Source: Pseudothermotoga sp.
Lineage (GTDB): Bacteria; Thermotogota; Thermotogae; Thermotogales; DSM-5069
DNA: 10,462 nucleotides
Direction of reading: 5' to 3'
NCBI GenBank assembly: GCA_028276125.1
Contig: JAPYWY010000031.1
Location: 1 to 10,462, forward strand
A program made the position numbers and the translations under genes. Numbering within the stretch: the stretch's first letter is position 1; the number at the start of each line of letters is the position of its first letter. Shown here in pieces: positions 1 through 6,222 of the stretch. Under the pieces are notes generated by a model. It had not been told where the DNA came from and did not search any database. It worked only from the letters and a program-made list of their open reading frames with translations.

Positions 1-164
1 ACTGCGTGTTTCACACCCACATAATTTTGCATCTCTTCTTCGAATTTCTTGACGTTTTCCCCCATGATCAATCGGCCAGATCTAAAAACGGTATCGACAA
101 CGTTTAGAATCTCGTCCCTCAGCAGCTCGTACTGCCTCGTCATGTCGAAGAGAGGAACCTTCAT
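1..164 (-). CDS. DegT/DnrJ/EryC1/StrS-family PLP aminotransferase, N-terminal part only
   Basis: This partial gene reads leftwards and runs off the window, leaving about 54 N-terminal residues. It begins MKVPLFDMTRQYELL, continues through a stretch reading SGRLIMGENVKKFEEEM, and breaks off after YVGVKHAV. This is the usual opening of the DegT/DnrJ/EryC1/StrS sugar aminotransferases (VPLFDL..QY, then SGR.I.G..V..FE, then GVKHAV). Members are cytoplasmic PLP enzymes that transaminate keto-sugars for surface polysaccharide or antibiotic sugar synthesis. The PLP-binding lysine lies outside the window, so activity and substrate cannot be judged. The ATG at 164 is preceded by GAGGTG at 7 bases. The gene diverges from the rightward operon that starts at 263. 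Family assignment is fairly secure; substrate is unknown. Confidence 0.8.
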   Translation of the reverse strand, partial: MKVPLFDMTRQYELLRDEILNVVDTVFRSGRLIMGENVKKFEEEMQNYVGVKHA

Positions 165-196
165 CTTGACTCACCTCTCTCACTGGAATGAATTTT

Positions 197-225
197 ACAA
201 TATCGTGCCGTTGAACTTTGCACAA
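197..225 (-). promoter_or_regulatory. candidate sigma-70 promoter for the leftward aminotransferase gene
   Basis: Read on the minus strand, TTGTGC (225-220), a 17-base spacer and TATTGT (202-197) resemble a weak -35/-10 pair. Start of transcription would be near 190, leaving a leader of about 25 bases before the ATG at 164. The match is modest (3/6 and 4/6), so this is tentative. The elements interleave with those of the rightward promoter. Confidence 0.3.
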
Positions 226-239
226 GGTTGCTCTAAAAT
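211..239 (+). promoter_or_regulatory. sigma-70-like promoter for the rightward operon
   Basis: TTGAAC (211-216), a 17-base spacer and TAAAAT (234-239) form a good -35/-10 pair (4/6 and 5/6 matches) at optimal spacing. Transcription should begin near 246, so the leader before the ATG at 263 would be only about 17 bases and would consist essentially of the Shine-Dalgarno sequence at 249-253. It is the only good promoter seen for the five-gene operon ending with pyrG. Confidence 0.6.
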
Positions 240-262
240 CTTTGAACGGGAGGTGGCATGGT

Positions 263-637
263 ATGAAACTCAGATTCATCTTCGGTCAAGTCGAGTGTGT
301 GGCAGAGCTGGACGAAAAGAAAGCACCTCTCACGATCGAGGCCATAAGGAAAGAACTTCCGATCAGATCAATCGCCAACCGCTGGGGCGACGAGATATAC
401 TTCGAAACGCCTGTTCGCCTCACCGTCGAGGAGAACAGCAAAGACGTGGTGGAAGAAGGCGACGTAGCCTTCTGGATACCGGGAAGGGCCATCTGCATCT
501 TCTTCGGCAAGACTCCCATCAGCGACGACAAGATAAGGCCGGCGAGCGCCGTGAACGTCATCGGTAAGGTCAAGGAAGGCTTGAACTTGCTGAAGAACGT
601 CAGATCTGGCACGAAGGTCATAGTCCAGGCCGAGTGA
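263..637 (+). CDS. cyclophilin-fold protein of the TM1367 type (Cyclophil_like family)
   Basis: The product has 124 residues, the size I recall for T. maritima TM1367, whose structure has a cyclophilin-like beta barrel. Family-typical segments are the opening MKLRFIFGQVECVAELDE, then ANRWGDEIYFETP, a central GDVAFWIPGRAICIFFG and the closing ASAVNVIGKV. Members resemble cyclophilins in fold, but proline isomerase activity is not established for them; substrate and role are unknown. It is probably cytoplasmic, with no signal peptide. The ATG at 263 is chosen because GGAGG sits 9 bases upstream. An in-frame TTG at 218 has no ribosome binding site and lies inside the promoter. It is the first gene of a rightward operon with a membrane protein, a sirtuin, a kinase and CTP synthase. 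Confidence 0.8.
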   Translation: MKLRFIFGQVECVAELDEKKAPLTIEAIRKELPIRSIANRWGDEIYFETPVRLTVEENSKDVVEEGDVAFWIPGRAICIFFGKTPISDDKIRPASAVNVIGKVKEGLNLLKNVRSGTKVIVQAE

Positions 638-654
638 TTGTGTTAACATATCTT

Positions 655-661
655 GGGAGGT
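655..661 (+). promoter_or_regulatory. ribosome binding site that fixes a TTG start
   Basis: GGGAGGT lies 6 bases before the TTG at 668. An in-frame TTG at 653 would start inside this purine tract, so 668 is the better start for the following gene. Confidence 0.6.
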
Positions 662-667
662 AAGGAA

Positions 668-1249
668 TTGAACCAGCGAACGTTACTCTATCTTTTGATC
701 GCTTTCGTACTGTTCTTCACCGTGATGCAACTCATCGGTGTCTTCTTGCAGCGGCCGGCCTTCGAGGTCGTTTACTACAGGAGCAGAATGGAGTACGATT
801 ATTCGGGCACCGCCACTTTCACAACCACGGCCGGCCTTTTCTTCAAAGATGCATCCAAGCAACAGCAGTATCTGCAGAACTACAAACAAGGTTCTATCGA
901 ACAGTTCAAACAATACTTCGCGGAGGTCAGCAAGAGGCTCGGAAGGCAGATCGAGGTCATCTCGATGGAATCGACTGTGACGGAGCGGTCCGGTATACTC
1001 GAGGTCATGGAGAAGGCGGTGCTTTCGAACGTAGCCATCGTTGAGCAAGGTGTGGTGGATACCAATCTCAAGGACGTGTCGATCAACGCTGTGGCCGATT
1101 CGGAGATCGTCGTGGTCGTTCCCGAGGATGCCGTGTTGCTGTCGGTGGAGCCGACCCCTGTCAGAACCTTGGATAACCAGATTTATTGGAAACCGACAGG
1201 TTCGATGAGTTTTCCGCGAGTCGTGTTCAAAAAAGGTGAACCGAGGTGA
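668..1249 (+). CDS. membrane-anchored hypothetical protein, DUF4897-like
   Basis: The 193-residue product begins with a short polar head (MNQR) and one hydrophobic helix at about residues 5-26. A mostly soluble region of about 165 residues follows. This is the layout of an N-terminally anchored protein facing outside the cytoplasmic membrane; no lipobox or obvious cleavage site is seen. The soluble part has a likely amphipathic helix with many Gln and Lys residues (about 65-100), then beta-rich segments such as SEIVVVVPEDAV and a C-terminal basic tail. Size and pattern fit the DUF4897 proteins I recall from Thermotogales, but this is recall, not a search. Function is unknown. It starts with TTG, 30 bases after the cyclophilin-fold gene, and its stop overlaps the sirtuin start by 4 bases (GTGA), so the two are probably translationally coupled. 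Confidence 0.6.
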   Translation: MNQRTLLYLLIAFVLFFTVMQLIGVFLQRPAFEVVYYRSRMEYDYSGTATFTTTAGLFFKDASKQQQYLQNYKQGSIEQFKQYFAEVSKRLGRQIEVISMESTVTERSGILEVMEKAVLSNVAIVEQGVVDTNLKDVSINAVADSEIVVVVPEDAVLLSVEPTPVRTLDNQIYWKPTGSMSFPRVVFKKGEPR

Positions 1250-1983
1250 CTGAGAGAGAACTTCTCGAAAAGATCAAAGCTTCGCAATACGTCGTCGCTC
1301 TCACCGGTGCCGGTGTGAGTACTGAGAGTGGAATTCCGGATTTTCGGGGCCCGAACGGTTTGTACTCGAAGTACCCAGAGAACGTCTTCGACATCGATTA
1401 TTTCTACGCTGATCCAGAGGGCTTCTACCGTTTCTGGAGAGAAGCTTTGTTTCCCATGAGCGAAGCTAAGCCCAACGTTGTCCACACTCTGCTTGCGGAA
1501 CTGGAAGCTCAAAGGTTGCTCAAAGCCGTCGTTACGCAGAACATCGATGGGTTGCACCAGAAGGCCGGCAGCAAGAACGTCATAGAGCTTCATGGAAACA
1601 TCTTCGAATATTGTTGCGCAAAATGTGGAAGGACTCAACGCTTTGAAACCGTGAAGAAGTTACTCGAATCGAACCCTGTACTGAGGTGCAACTGTGGTGG
1701 GTTAATCAGGCCGAACATCGTATTCTTCGGCGAAAGTCTGCCGATGCATGCGCTGAGTGAAGCGACACTGCACGCCCAAGAATGCGACCTGATGATCGTG
1801 CTCGGAAGCTCTCTCGTTGTGTACCCTGCCGCGCAACTTCCGATCATCGCAAAAGAACACGGAGCAGCGCTCTTCATCGTCAACAGAGGAAGGACCGGAT
1901 TGGATGATCTTGCAGACTTCAAGTTCGACGTGAATCTCAGCGATTTTGCGAAAGAGCTGATGAAACACCTCATGAAAACATGA
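1246..1983 (+). CDS. cobB: NAD-dependent protein deacylase, Sir2 family (sirtuin)
   Basis: The 245-residue product is a class III (NAD-dependent) lysine deacylase. It removes acetyl or related acyl groups from lysines and yields nicotinamide and O-acyl-ADP-ribose. The NAD motif GAGVSTESGIPDFRG is at residues 21-35, TQNIDGLH at 97-104, catalytic His116 in ELHGN, and IRPNIVFFGE at 154-163. Zinc ligands are Cys124/Cys127 and Cys148/Cys150; the second pair has CxCGG spacing, a common variant. GSSLVVYPAA near the C-terminus is the second NAD-contacting segment. Length matches single-domain bacterial sirtuins. The GTG start overlaps the upstream stop by 4 bases, with AAGGTGA 6 bases before it. Likely bacterial partners are acetyl-CoA synthetase or other acetylated enzymes; none is encoded nearby. 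Family and activity are secure, acyl preference unknown. Confidence 0.95.
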   Translation: MTERELLEKIKASQYVVALTGAGVSTESGIPDFRGPNGLYSKYPENVFDIDYFYADPEGFYRFWREALFPMSEAKPNVVHTLLAELEAQRLLKAVVTQNIDGLHQKAGSKNVIELHGNIFEYCCAKCGRTQRFETVKKLLESNPVLRCNCGGLIRPNIVFFGESLPMHALSEATLHAQECDLMIVLGSSLVVYPAAQLPIIAKEHGAALFIVNRGRTGLDDLADFKFDVNLSDFAKELMKHLMKT

Positions 1984-1999
1984 AAAGGGAGAGAAGCAC

Positions 2000-2932
2000 A
2001 TGAGCGTGACAGTGTTTGGAAAGATCAACATCGACACGTTCCTTTACATCGACAGAATACGCGTTGGAGAAAATCACATGTGCACGAAGACGTTCACGGA
2101 CATAGGCGGGAAAGGTGCCAACGTGGCCATTGCCCTCGCCAAGCTGAACGTTCCGTGTGAACTGGTCGCAGCGGTTGGCAACGACTCCATTTCTCAAACA
2201 GTACTCAAACGATTGGAAAAGTATGGAGTTGGGGTTGGTTCGATCAAGAGTTGCGAAGAGCAGATAGGCAAAACCTTCGTTGTGGTTGAATCCGACGGCA
2301 GAAACACCATGTTTCACATACTCGGTGCCAACGTGTACTTGACCCCGGACAAGGTCGACTGGACCTTCCTCGAAACCTGCAAGGCCGTGTTCGTTCAGAT
2401 GGGCATTCCAAGTGAGACAGCTCAAGAAGTCATCATGATGTCGAAGCGGAACGGCAAGTACGTCTTCGTCGATCCAGCAGGCTTCTCCGAAACCATTGAT
2501 CTACAAACTCTCGCGTACGCAGACACCGTGGCTCCGAACGAGGTGGAGATTTTGAAGATGACGAAGGAAAATGAGATCGAGAGAGCCGCGAAGAAACTCT
2601 TGAGCGTGGGTGTGGAGGAAGTGGTCGTGAAGCTGGGAAAAAAGGGCGCAACACTGTACACCGAGAAGATGTCTTACCACGTCGACGCCCACGACGTGGA
2701 GGTCGTCGATACCACCGGTGCAGGGGATGCCTTCAACGCAGCCTACATGTTCGCGAAGCTCAAGAAGCTCGATGTGAGGGACGCTTTGAAGTTAGCCATC
2801 GCAGCTTCCGCTTTGACCGTGACGAAAGTGGGAAGCTCGAGCGCGAGTCCGACACGTGACAAACTCGCGGAGTTCTTGAAACTCAAAGGGGAGGAAAGAC
2901 TGGCAGAGGTTGTTCTGGAGGGATCTGTGTGA
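2000..2932 (+). CDS. PfkB-family carbohydrate or nucleoside kinase, ribokinase-like
   Basis: The 310-residue product is an ATP-dependent kinase of the ribokinase/PfkB superfamily, acting in the cytoplasm. It shows the N-terminal substrate segment GKINIDTF (7-14), signature 1 around GGKGANVA (36-43), NxxE at Asn180/Glu183 for Mg/phosphate, and signature 2 DTTGAGDAF (237-245) with catalytic base Asp243. The order and spacing are closest to ribokinase, but several PfkB members phosphorylate nucleosides, fructose or tagatose derivatives, so the substrate is open. The ATG at 2000 is preceded by AAGGGAGAG with normal spacing, 16 bases after the sirtuin stop. Its stop overlaps the CTP synthase start by 4 bases (GTGA), which hints at a nucleotide-related substrate (inference). 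The C-terminus has a charged extension after the kinase core. Confidence 0.85.
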   Translation: MSVTVFGKINIDTFLYIDRIRVGENHMCTKTFTDIGGKGANVAIALAKLNVPCELVAAVGNDSISQTVLKRLEKYGVGVGSIKSCEEQIGKTFVVVESDGRNTMFHILGANVYLTPDKVDWTFLETCKAVFVQMGIPSETAQEVIMMSKRNGKYVFVDPAGFSETIDLQTLAYADTVAPNEVEILKMTKENEIERAAKKLLSVGVEEVVVKLGKKGATLYTEKMSYHVDAHDVEVVDTTGAGDAFNAAYMFAKLKKLDVRDALKLAIAASALTVTKVGSSSASPTRDKLAEFLKLKGEERLAEVVLEGSV

Positions 2933-4491
2933 AAAAATTCATCGTCGTAACGGGTGGCGTGCTCAGTGGAGTGGGCAAAGGTATATTCTGTGCATCTTTG
3001 GCCAGGTTACTCAAAGAGTGTGGCGTCAAGGTGAACGTGTTGAAGATAGATCCCTACCTCAACGTGGATGCAGGTACGATGAACCCAAACCAGCACGGAG
3101 AGGTGTTCGTCACAGAAGATGGTTACGAGGCGGATCTGGACCTCGGCCACTACGAGAGGTTCCTCGGTGAAGACATGAGCAGGAAAAACAACATAACGGC
3201 GGGACAGATTTATTCAACTGTAGTGCAGAGAGAGAGGGACGGAGGTTATCTGGGTTCAACCGTGCAGATAGTCCCACACGTCACCGACGAAATAAAACGT
3301 AGGATAGACTCGCTCGAAGGACAAGTCAACGTCATAGAGATCGGAGGAACCGTGGGTGACATAGAGAGCGAAGTGTTCTTGGAGAGTGTCAGACAACTTG
3401 CCTTGGAAAAGCCCTTCGGAGACTTCATGTTCATCCACGTCACTTACGTTCCTTACCTCAGAACCTCGAACGAGTTCAAGACCAAACCGACGCAGCAATC
3501 GGTGCAGTTGCTGAGGAGGGCTGGGCTCAACCCAGACATGATTGTCATCAGAACCGAGACGGCTGTGAACTTTGACACGATAAAGAAGGTGGCACTCTTC
3601 GGCGGTGTACCACAGGACATGGTGATAAACTTGCCAGATGTTCCCAACGTTTACTCGATAGTGGAACTTCTGAAAGACCTTGAGGTTCACAAGAGGGTCG
3701 CAAAGAAACTCAACCTCACGCTCGATGATTCGAATTTCAGTTGGGATTACCCAAGAACTTTCAAGCAACGCAAGATAGCGTTGGTTGCAAAATACCTCGG
3801 AACGGACGACGCGTACAAAAGCATAATAGAATCGATCTTTCTCGCGGGCTGTGTCAAGCCCAAAGTGATCGATGCACAGAGTTTGGAGAACATGAGCTAC
3901 GAAGAAGTGTGCGACACGTTGTCCGAATTCGACGGCCTGATCGTTCCGGGTGGGTTCGGCAAGAGGGGTATCGAGGGAAAAATCAAGGCGATACGTTACG
4001 CCAGAGAACACAAAAAACCGATACTCGGTATCTGTCTCGGCATGCAGTTGATGGTGATAGAGTTCGCGAGGAACGTTTACGGTTACGAAGGAGCCAACTC
4101 CACCGAATTTGACCCTGACACGCGCTATCCTGTGATAACACTCATGGAAGAGCAAAAGAGGATCCTACAGCTCGGCGGAACGATGAGGCTTGGTGCCCAA
4201 CCCATGCACATCTTCAAAGGCACAAAACTCTGGAGCATCTACAAAGTTGAAGAAACCACCGAGAGACACAGACATCGCTACGAAGTCAACTACGACGAGT
4301 TCCCGCAACTCTTCAAGATGCCCGACGAGCGAGGTTACAAACTCGTCATCAGTGCAAAATCGAACTTCATCGAAGCGATCGAGCTGGAAGAACATCCCTT
4401 CTTCATAGGCATCCAGTACCATCCAGAACTGAAAACGAAGGTCGGCAAGCCTCACCCGCTCTTCAAAACCTTTGTCGATACACTGCAATGA
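2929..4491 (+). CDS. pyrG: CTP synthase
   Basis: CTP synthase aminates UTP to CTP, using ATP and ammonia from glutamine; it is the last step of de novo cytidine nucleotide synthesis. The 520 residues cover both domains and are slightly shorter than typical enzymes (about 530-550). The synthase domain opens with the P-loop-like VVTGGVLSGVGKG (6-18), followed by KIDPYLNVDAGTM, HGEVFVTEDG and DLDLGHYERF. Linker and class I glutamine amidotransferase domain follow, with the nucleophile Cys369 in GICLGMQ and the partners His498 and Glu500 in QYHPE. No key residue is missing. The GTG start at 2929 overlaps the kinase stop by 4 bases and has GGAGGG 6 bases upstream. It is the last gene of the rightward operon and converges on the radical SAM gene with 4 bases between. 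Confidence 0.97.
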   Translation: MKKFIVVTGGVLSGVGKGIFCASLARLLKECGVKVNVLKIDPYLNVDAGTMNPNQHGEVFVTEDGYEADLDLGHYERFLGEDMSRKNNITAGQIYSTVVQRERDGGYLGSTVQIVPHVTDEIKRRIDSLEGQVNVIEIGGTVGDIESEVFLESVRQLALEKPFGDFMFIHVTYVPYLRTSNEFKTKPTQQSVQLLRRAGLNPDMIVIRTETAVNFDTIKKVALFGGVPQDMVINLPDVPNVYSIVELLKDLEVHKRVAKKLNLTLDDSNFSWDYPRTFKQRKIALVAKYLGTDDAYKSIIESIFLAGCVKPKVIDAQSLENMSYEEVCDTLSEFDGLIVPGGFGKRGIEGKIKAIRYAREHKKPILGICLGMQLMVIEFARNVYGYEGANSTEFDPDTRYPVITLMEEQKRILQLGGTMRLGAQPMHIFKGTKLWSIYKVEETTERHRHRYEVNYDEFPQLFKMPDERGYKLVISAKSNFIEAIELEEHPFFIGIQYHPELKTKVGKPHPLFKTFVDTLQ

Positions 4492-4516
4492 AACGTCAAG
4501 ATACGTAAGTGTACGA
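4475..4516. repeat. inverted repeat across the convergent pyrG / radical SAM junction
   Basis: TCGATACACT (4475-4484) can pair with AGTGTACGA (4508-4516), giving 9 pairs with one bulged A at 4478. Inside the 23-base loop, ACGT at 4493-4496 and 4503-4506 can also pair. Further out, ACCCGC (4454-4459) matches GCGGGT (4519-4524). The repeat covers both stop codons (4489-4491 and 4496-4498). No clear T-run follows on either strand, so it is a weak terminator candidate or a chance repeat. Confidence 0.3.
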
Positions 4517-5431
4517 GTGCGGGTTCTTGAAACGCTCCGACATGTGCCTTCGAACGTACATGCCACAGTTGCTGGCGATCTTGTTTTCTTCGAGGTTCCC
4601 GACGCTCAGGATAACCTCGAAGCCCGCACTTTGAAGCTCCTCGACGAACCTACGGTGTTTGATCGGCATACCCGTGCTCGTGTCCACATCAGACTTGATA
4701 TTGTTGTGTAAAGCGCTGTAAGTCGGATTGATGGGTGTTATCTTCACAAGGAACTTCTCTTTTGAGAAAGTTTCTACCAGTCTTCGAGCATCGAGAATGG
4801 ATTCTTCCGACACGGCGAAATTCAAAGTGATCTTTCGATCCCCTTTTCTCACAAATTCTTCACCGAACTCAGCGATCTGATCTAAAGACCACTTTCTGAC
4901 CGGCATGATCTGATCTCGCTGTTCTTCGTCCGTGGAATGTATCGAGAATTGGAGTTGGAAGCGTCCTTTGTAGTGTTCATCCTTGATCTTCAACATCTGT
5001 TCGAAGAAGCTGTCACAGCCGACAGGTGCTATCGTTGAAACACATGGTATGAGGTTCTCATAGTTCTTGAGTCTTTCCAGCACAATCAGCACATCCTTGT
5101 TGAAAGCAGGCTCGCCGACGCGTGCGAACTGAACTTTGAACTTCTTGCTCGCAACCTTGCCGTCAGGAAACCTTTGTCTGATCATGTATTCGATTTGTTC
5201 CATTATCTCTTCTTCACTCAGAGTACCCTCGTAGTAACCACCCGCATCGCACATCTTGCATCTGACAGGGCAACCTTTCAATGTTGAAACGATGAGCACC
5301 CACTTTTCAGCCAGTGAGAGTGGTGGCTGTAACGCCTCGACGAATTCGACGAGGTTTCCCTTCGAGGTTTCTCCAAGATAGACCACCGCGATGTCTTCCC
5401 TGCCGAACTTCGATAGAATCCTCACGATCAT
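4496..5431 (-). CDS. RlmN/Cfr-like radical SAM protein, shortened and lacking the first methyl-transfer Cys
   Basis: The product has about 311 residues. It carries the radical SAM cluster motif CPVRCKMC (Cys54, Cys58, Cys61), a GEP SAM-binding segment, and a region reading FSIHSTDEEQRDQIMP that corresponds to SLHA..D..R..LMP of RlmN. Further matches are ITPINPT (IPFNP of RlmN) and a C-terminal SNCGM with Cys289, placed like the methyl-carrying Cys of RlmN (ACGQL). RlmN and Cfr methylate an adenine of 23S rRNA, and RlmN also tRNA. The second essential Cys of that mechanism, seven residues before the cluster, is Ile47 here, and the N-terminal domain is short, so methylation of the usual target is doubtful. 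Start choice is uncertain: the ATG at 5431 shares one base with the upstream stop, a GTG at 5425 has the better-spaced GGGGAG, and a GTG at 5458 is less likely. Confidence 0.75.
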   Translation of the reverse strand: MIVRILSKFGREDIAVVYLGETSKGNLVEFVEALQPPLSLAEKWVLIVSTLKGCPVRCKMCDAGGYYEGTLSEEEIMEQIEYMIRQRFPDGKVASKKFKVQFARVGEPAFNKDVLIVLERLKNYENLIPCVSTIAPVGCDSFFEQMLKIKDEHYKGRFQLQFSIHSTDEEQRDQIMPVRKWSLDQIAEFGEEFVRKGDRKITLNFAVSEESILDARRLVETFSKEKFLVKITPINPTYSALHNNIKSDVDTSTGMPIKHRRFVEELQSAGFEVILSVGNLEENKIASNCGMYVRRHMSERFKNPHSYTYVS

Positions 5432-6222
5432 CACTCCCCACGAACGATCTTCATACACACTTCGAGTGCGTGTCCCATGGCGATGGCGAGCTGCCTGAAG
5501 TTACCACTCGCGTCTCCCACAACGTACAAATCCTTCGTTTCACCACGCAGCACAGGAAGATTCGGGACCCTTCCAAGGCACAAGAGCAACGCCTCGAATT
5601 GGTAACAACCGACGTCGGTGTACAATTCTAAATCACCATGACGATCTTCGACTTTGCGGATCGGTTCAGATGGGTGGTACTTCACACCTGAGCTCAAAGC
5701 GAGCTGAACCAATTTCGGTACTGCTCTGATTCGATCCGTTCTGTTGAACACATGAACTTCCTTGATACCCACCTCTTTCGCCTTCAGAGCCCCATCGAAG
5801 GCCGCGTCACCAGCTCCATAAATGGCCAAGCGGCCGATCCCACGTGGTAGCCTCTTGAATTCGTAGACCACACTTCGATTCAATTCGAAATCCTCTATCC
5901 TTTTTGGTTTCGTACCAGTTGCCATGATCAACTTGTCGAAGCTGTAGGAATTCGACTTCGTTTTCAAAACTCCATCTTCTGCACTCAAAACTTCTTCGTA
6001 GATCACTTTCACCCTGCTCTCTTCCAATCTCTTTCTTAAAACCGCAATGAGCTCTTCCCCACTGCATGGAGACAGAATCGGCAAGTTTTCAATTCGCCAA
6101 GCGTTCGCTATGAGCCCTCCTATCTCCTCTTTTTCGAATATCGTCACATCGATACCGTACCTGCTGAGAAAAACTGCCGCAGTCACACCTGCCGGTCCAG
6201 CTCCAACGATTCCAACGCGCAC
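5431..6222 (-). CDS. FAD/NAD(P)-dependent oxidoreductase, thioredoxin-reductase-like fold without redox Cys pair
   Basis: The 263-residue product is a small two-dinucleotide-binding flavoprotein. The FAD Rossmann motif GAGPAG is at residues 7-12, followed by the acidic strand end IFEKE (28-32). ATGTKP (101-106) is the conserved link to the NAD(P) domain, whose motif GAGDAAFDG is at 136-144. VVGDASG (about 234-240) binds the flavin near the C-terminus. The CxxC pair of thioredoxin reductases is absent: no Cys lies between 102 and 135. It could therefore be a ferredoxin/NADP-type reductase or another flavin-dependent dehydrogenase; the substrate cannot be read from sequence. The GTG start at 6222 has GGTGA 6 bases upstream and cannot be moved later because the FAD motif begins at once. 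It overlaps the upstream gene by 40 bases and the downstream gene by one base. Confidence 0.8.
   Translation of the reverse strand: MRVGIVGAGPAGVTAAVFLSRYGIDVTIFEKEEIGGLIANAWRIENLPILSPCSGEELIAVLRKRLEESRVKVIYEEVLSAEDGVLKTKSNSYSFDKLIMATGTKPKRIEDFELNRSVVYEFKRLPRGIGRLAIYGAGDAAFDGALKAKEVGIKEVHVFNRTDRIRAVPKLVQLALSSGVKYHPSEPIRKVEDRHGDLELYTDVGCYQFEALLLCLGRVPNLPVLRGETKDLYVVGDASGNFRQLAIAMGHALEVCMKIVRGE

Noticed and set aside
218..262. N-terminal extension of the cyclophilin-fold protein from TTG 218
   Set aside because: It would begin between the -35 and -10 boxes of the operon promoter, and it has no ribosome binding site. The ATG at 263 has GGAGG at 9 bases.
165..262. Riboswitch or small RNA in the divergent intergenic region
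   Set aside because: The predicted leaders are only about 17 and 25 bases, and I see no stable hairpin or known aptamer motif.
49..567. 172-codon plus-strand frame across the divergent promoter region
   Set aside because: It spans the start of the leftward aminotransferase gene, the promoters and the cyclophilin-fold gene in another frame; the product is low-complexity and Arg-rich.
1618..1700. Possible broken zinc site in the sirtuin (CxC instead of CxxC)
   Set aside because: CxCGG as the second half of the zinc site is common in bacterial sirtuins, so four ligands are present.
3256..4155. Open reading frame of 299 codons on the minus strand inside pyrG
   Set aside because: It is fully contained in the intact CTP synthase gene, and the product shows no motif; a composition-driven shadow.
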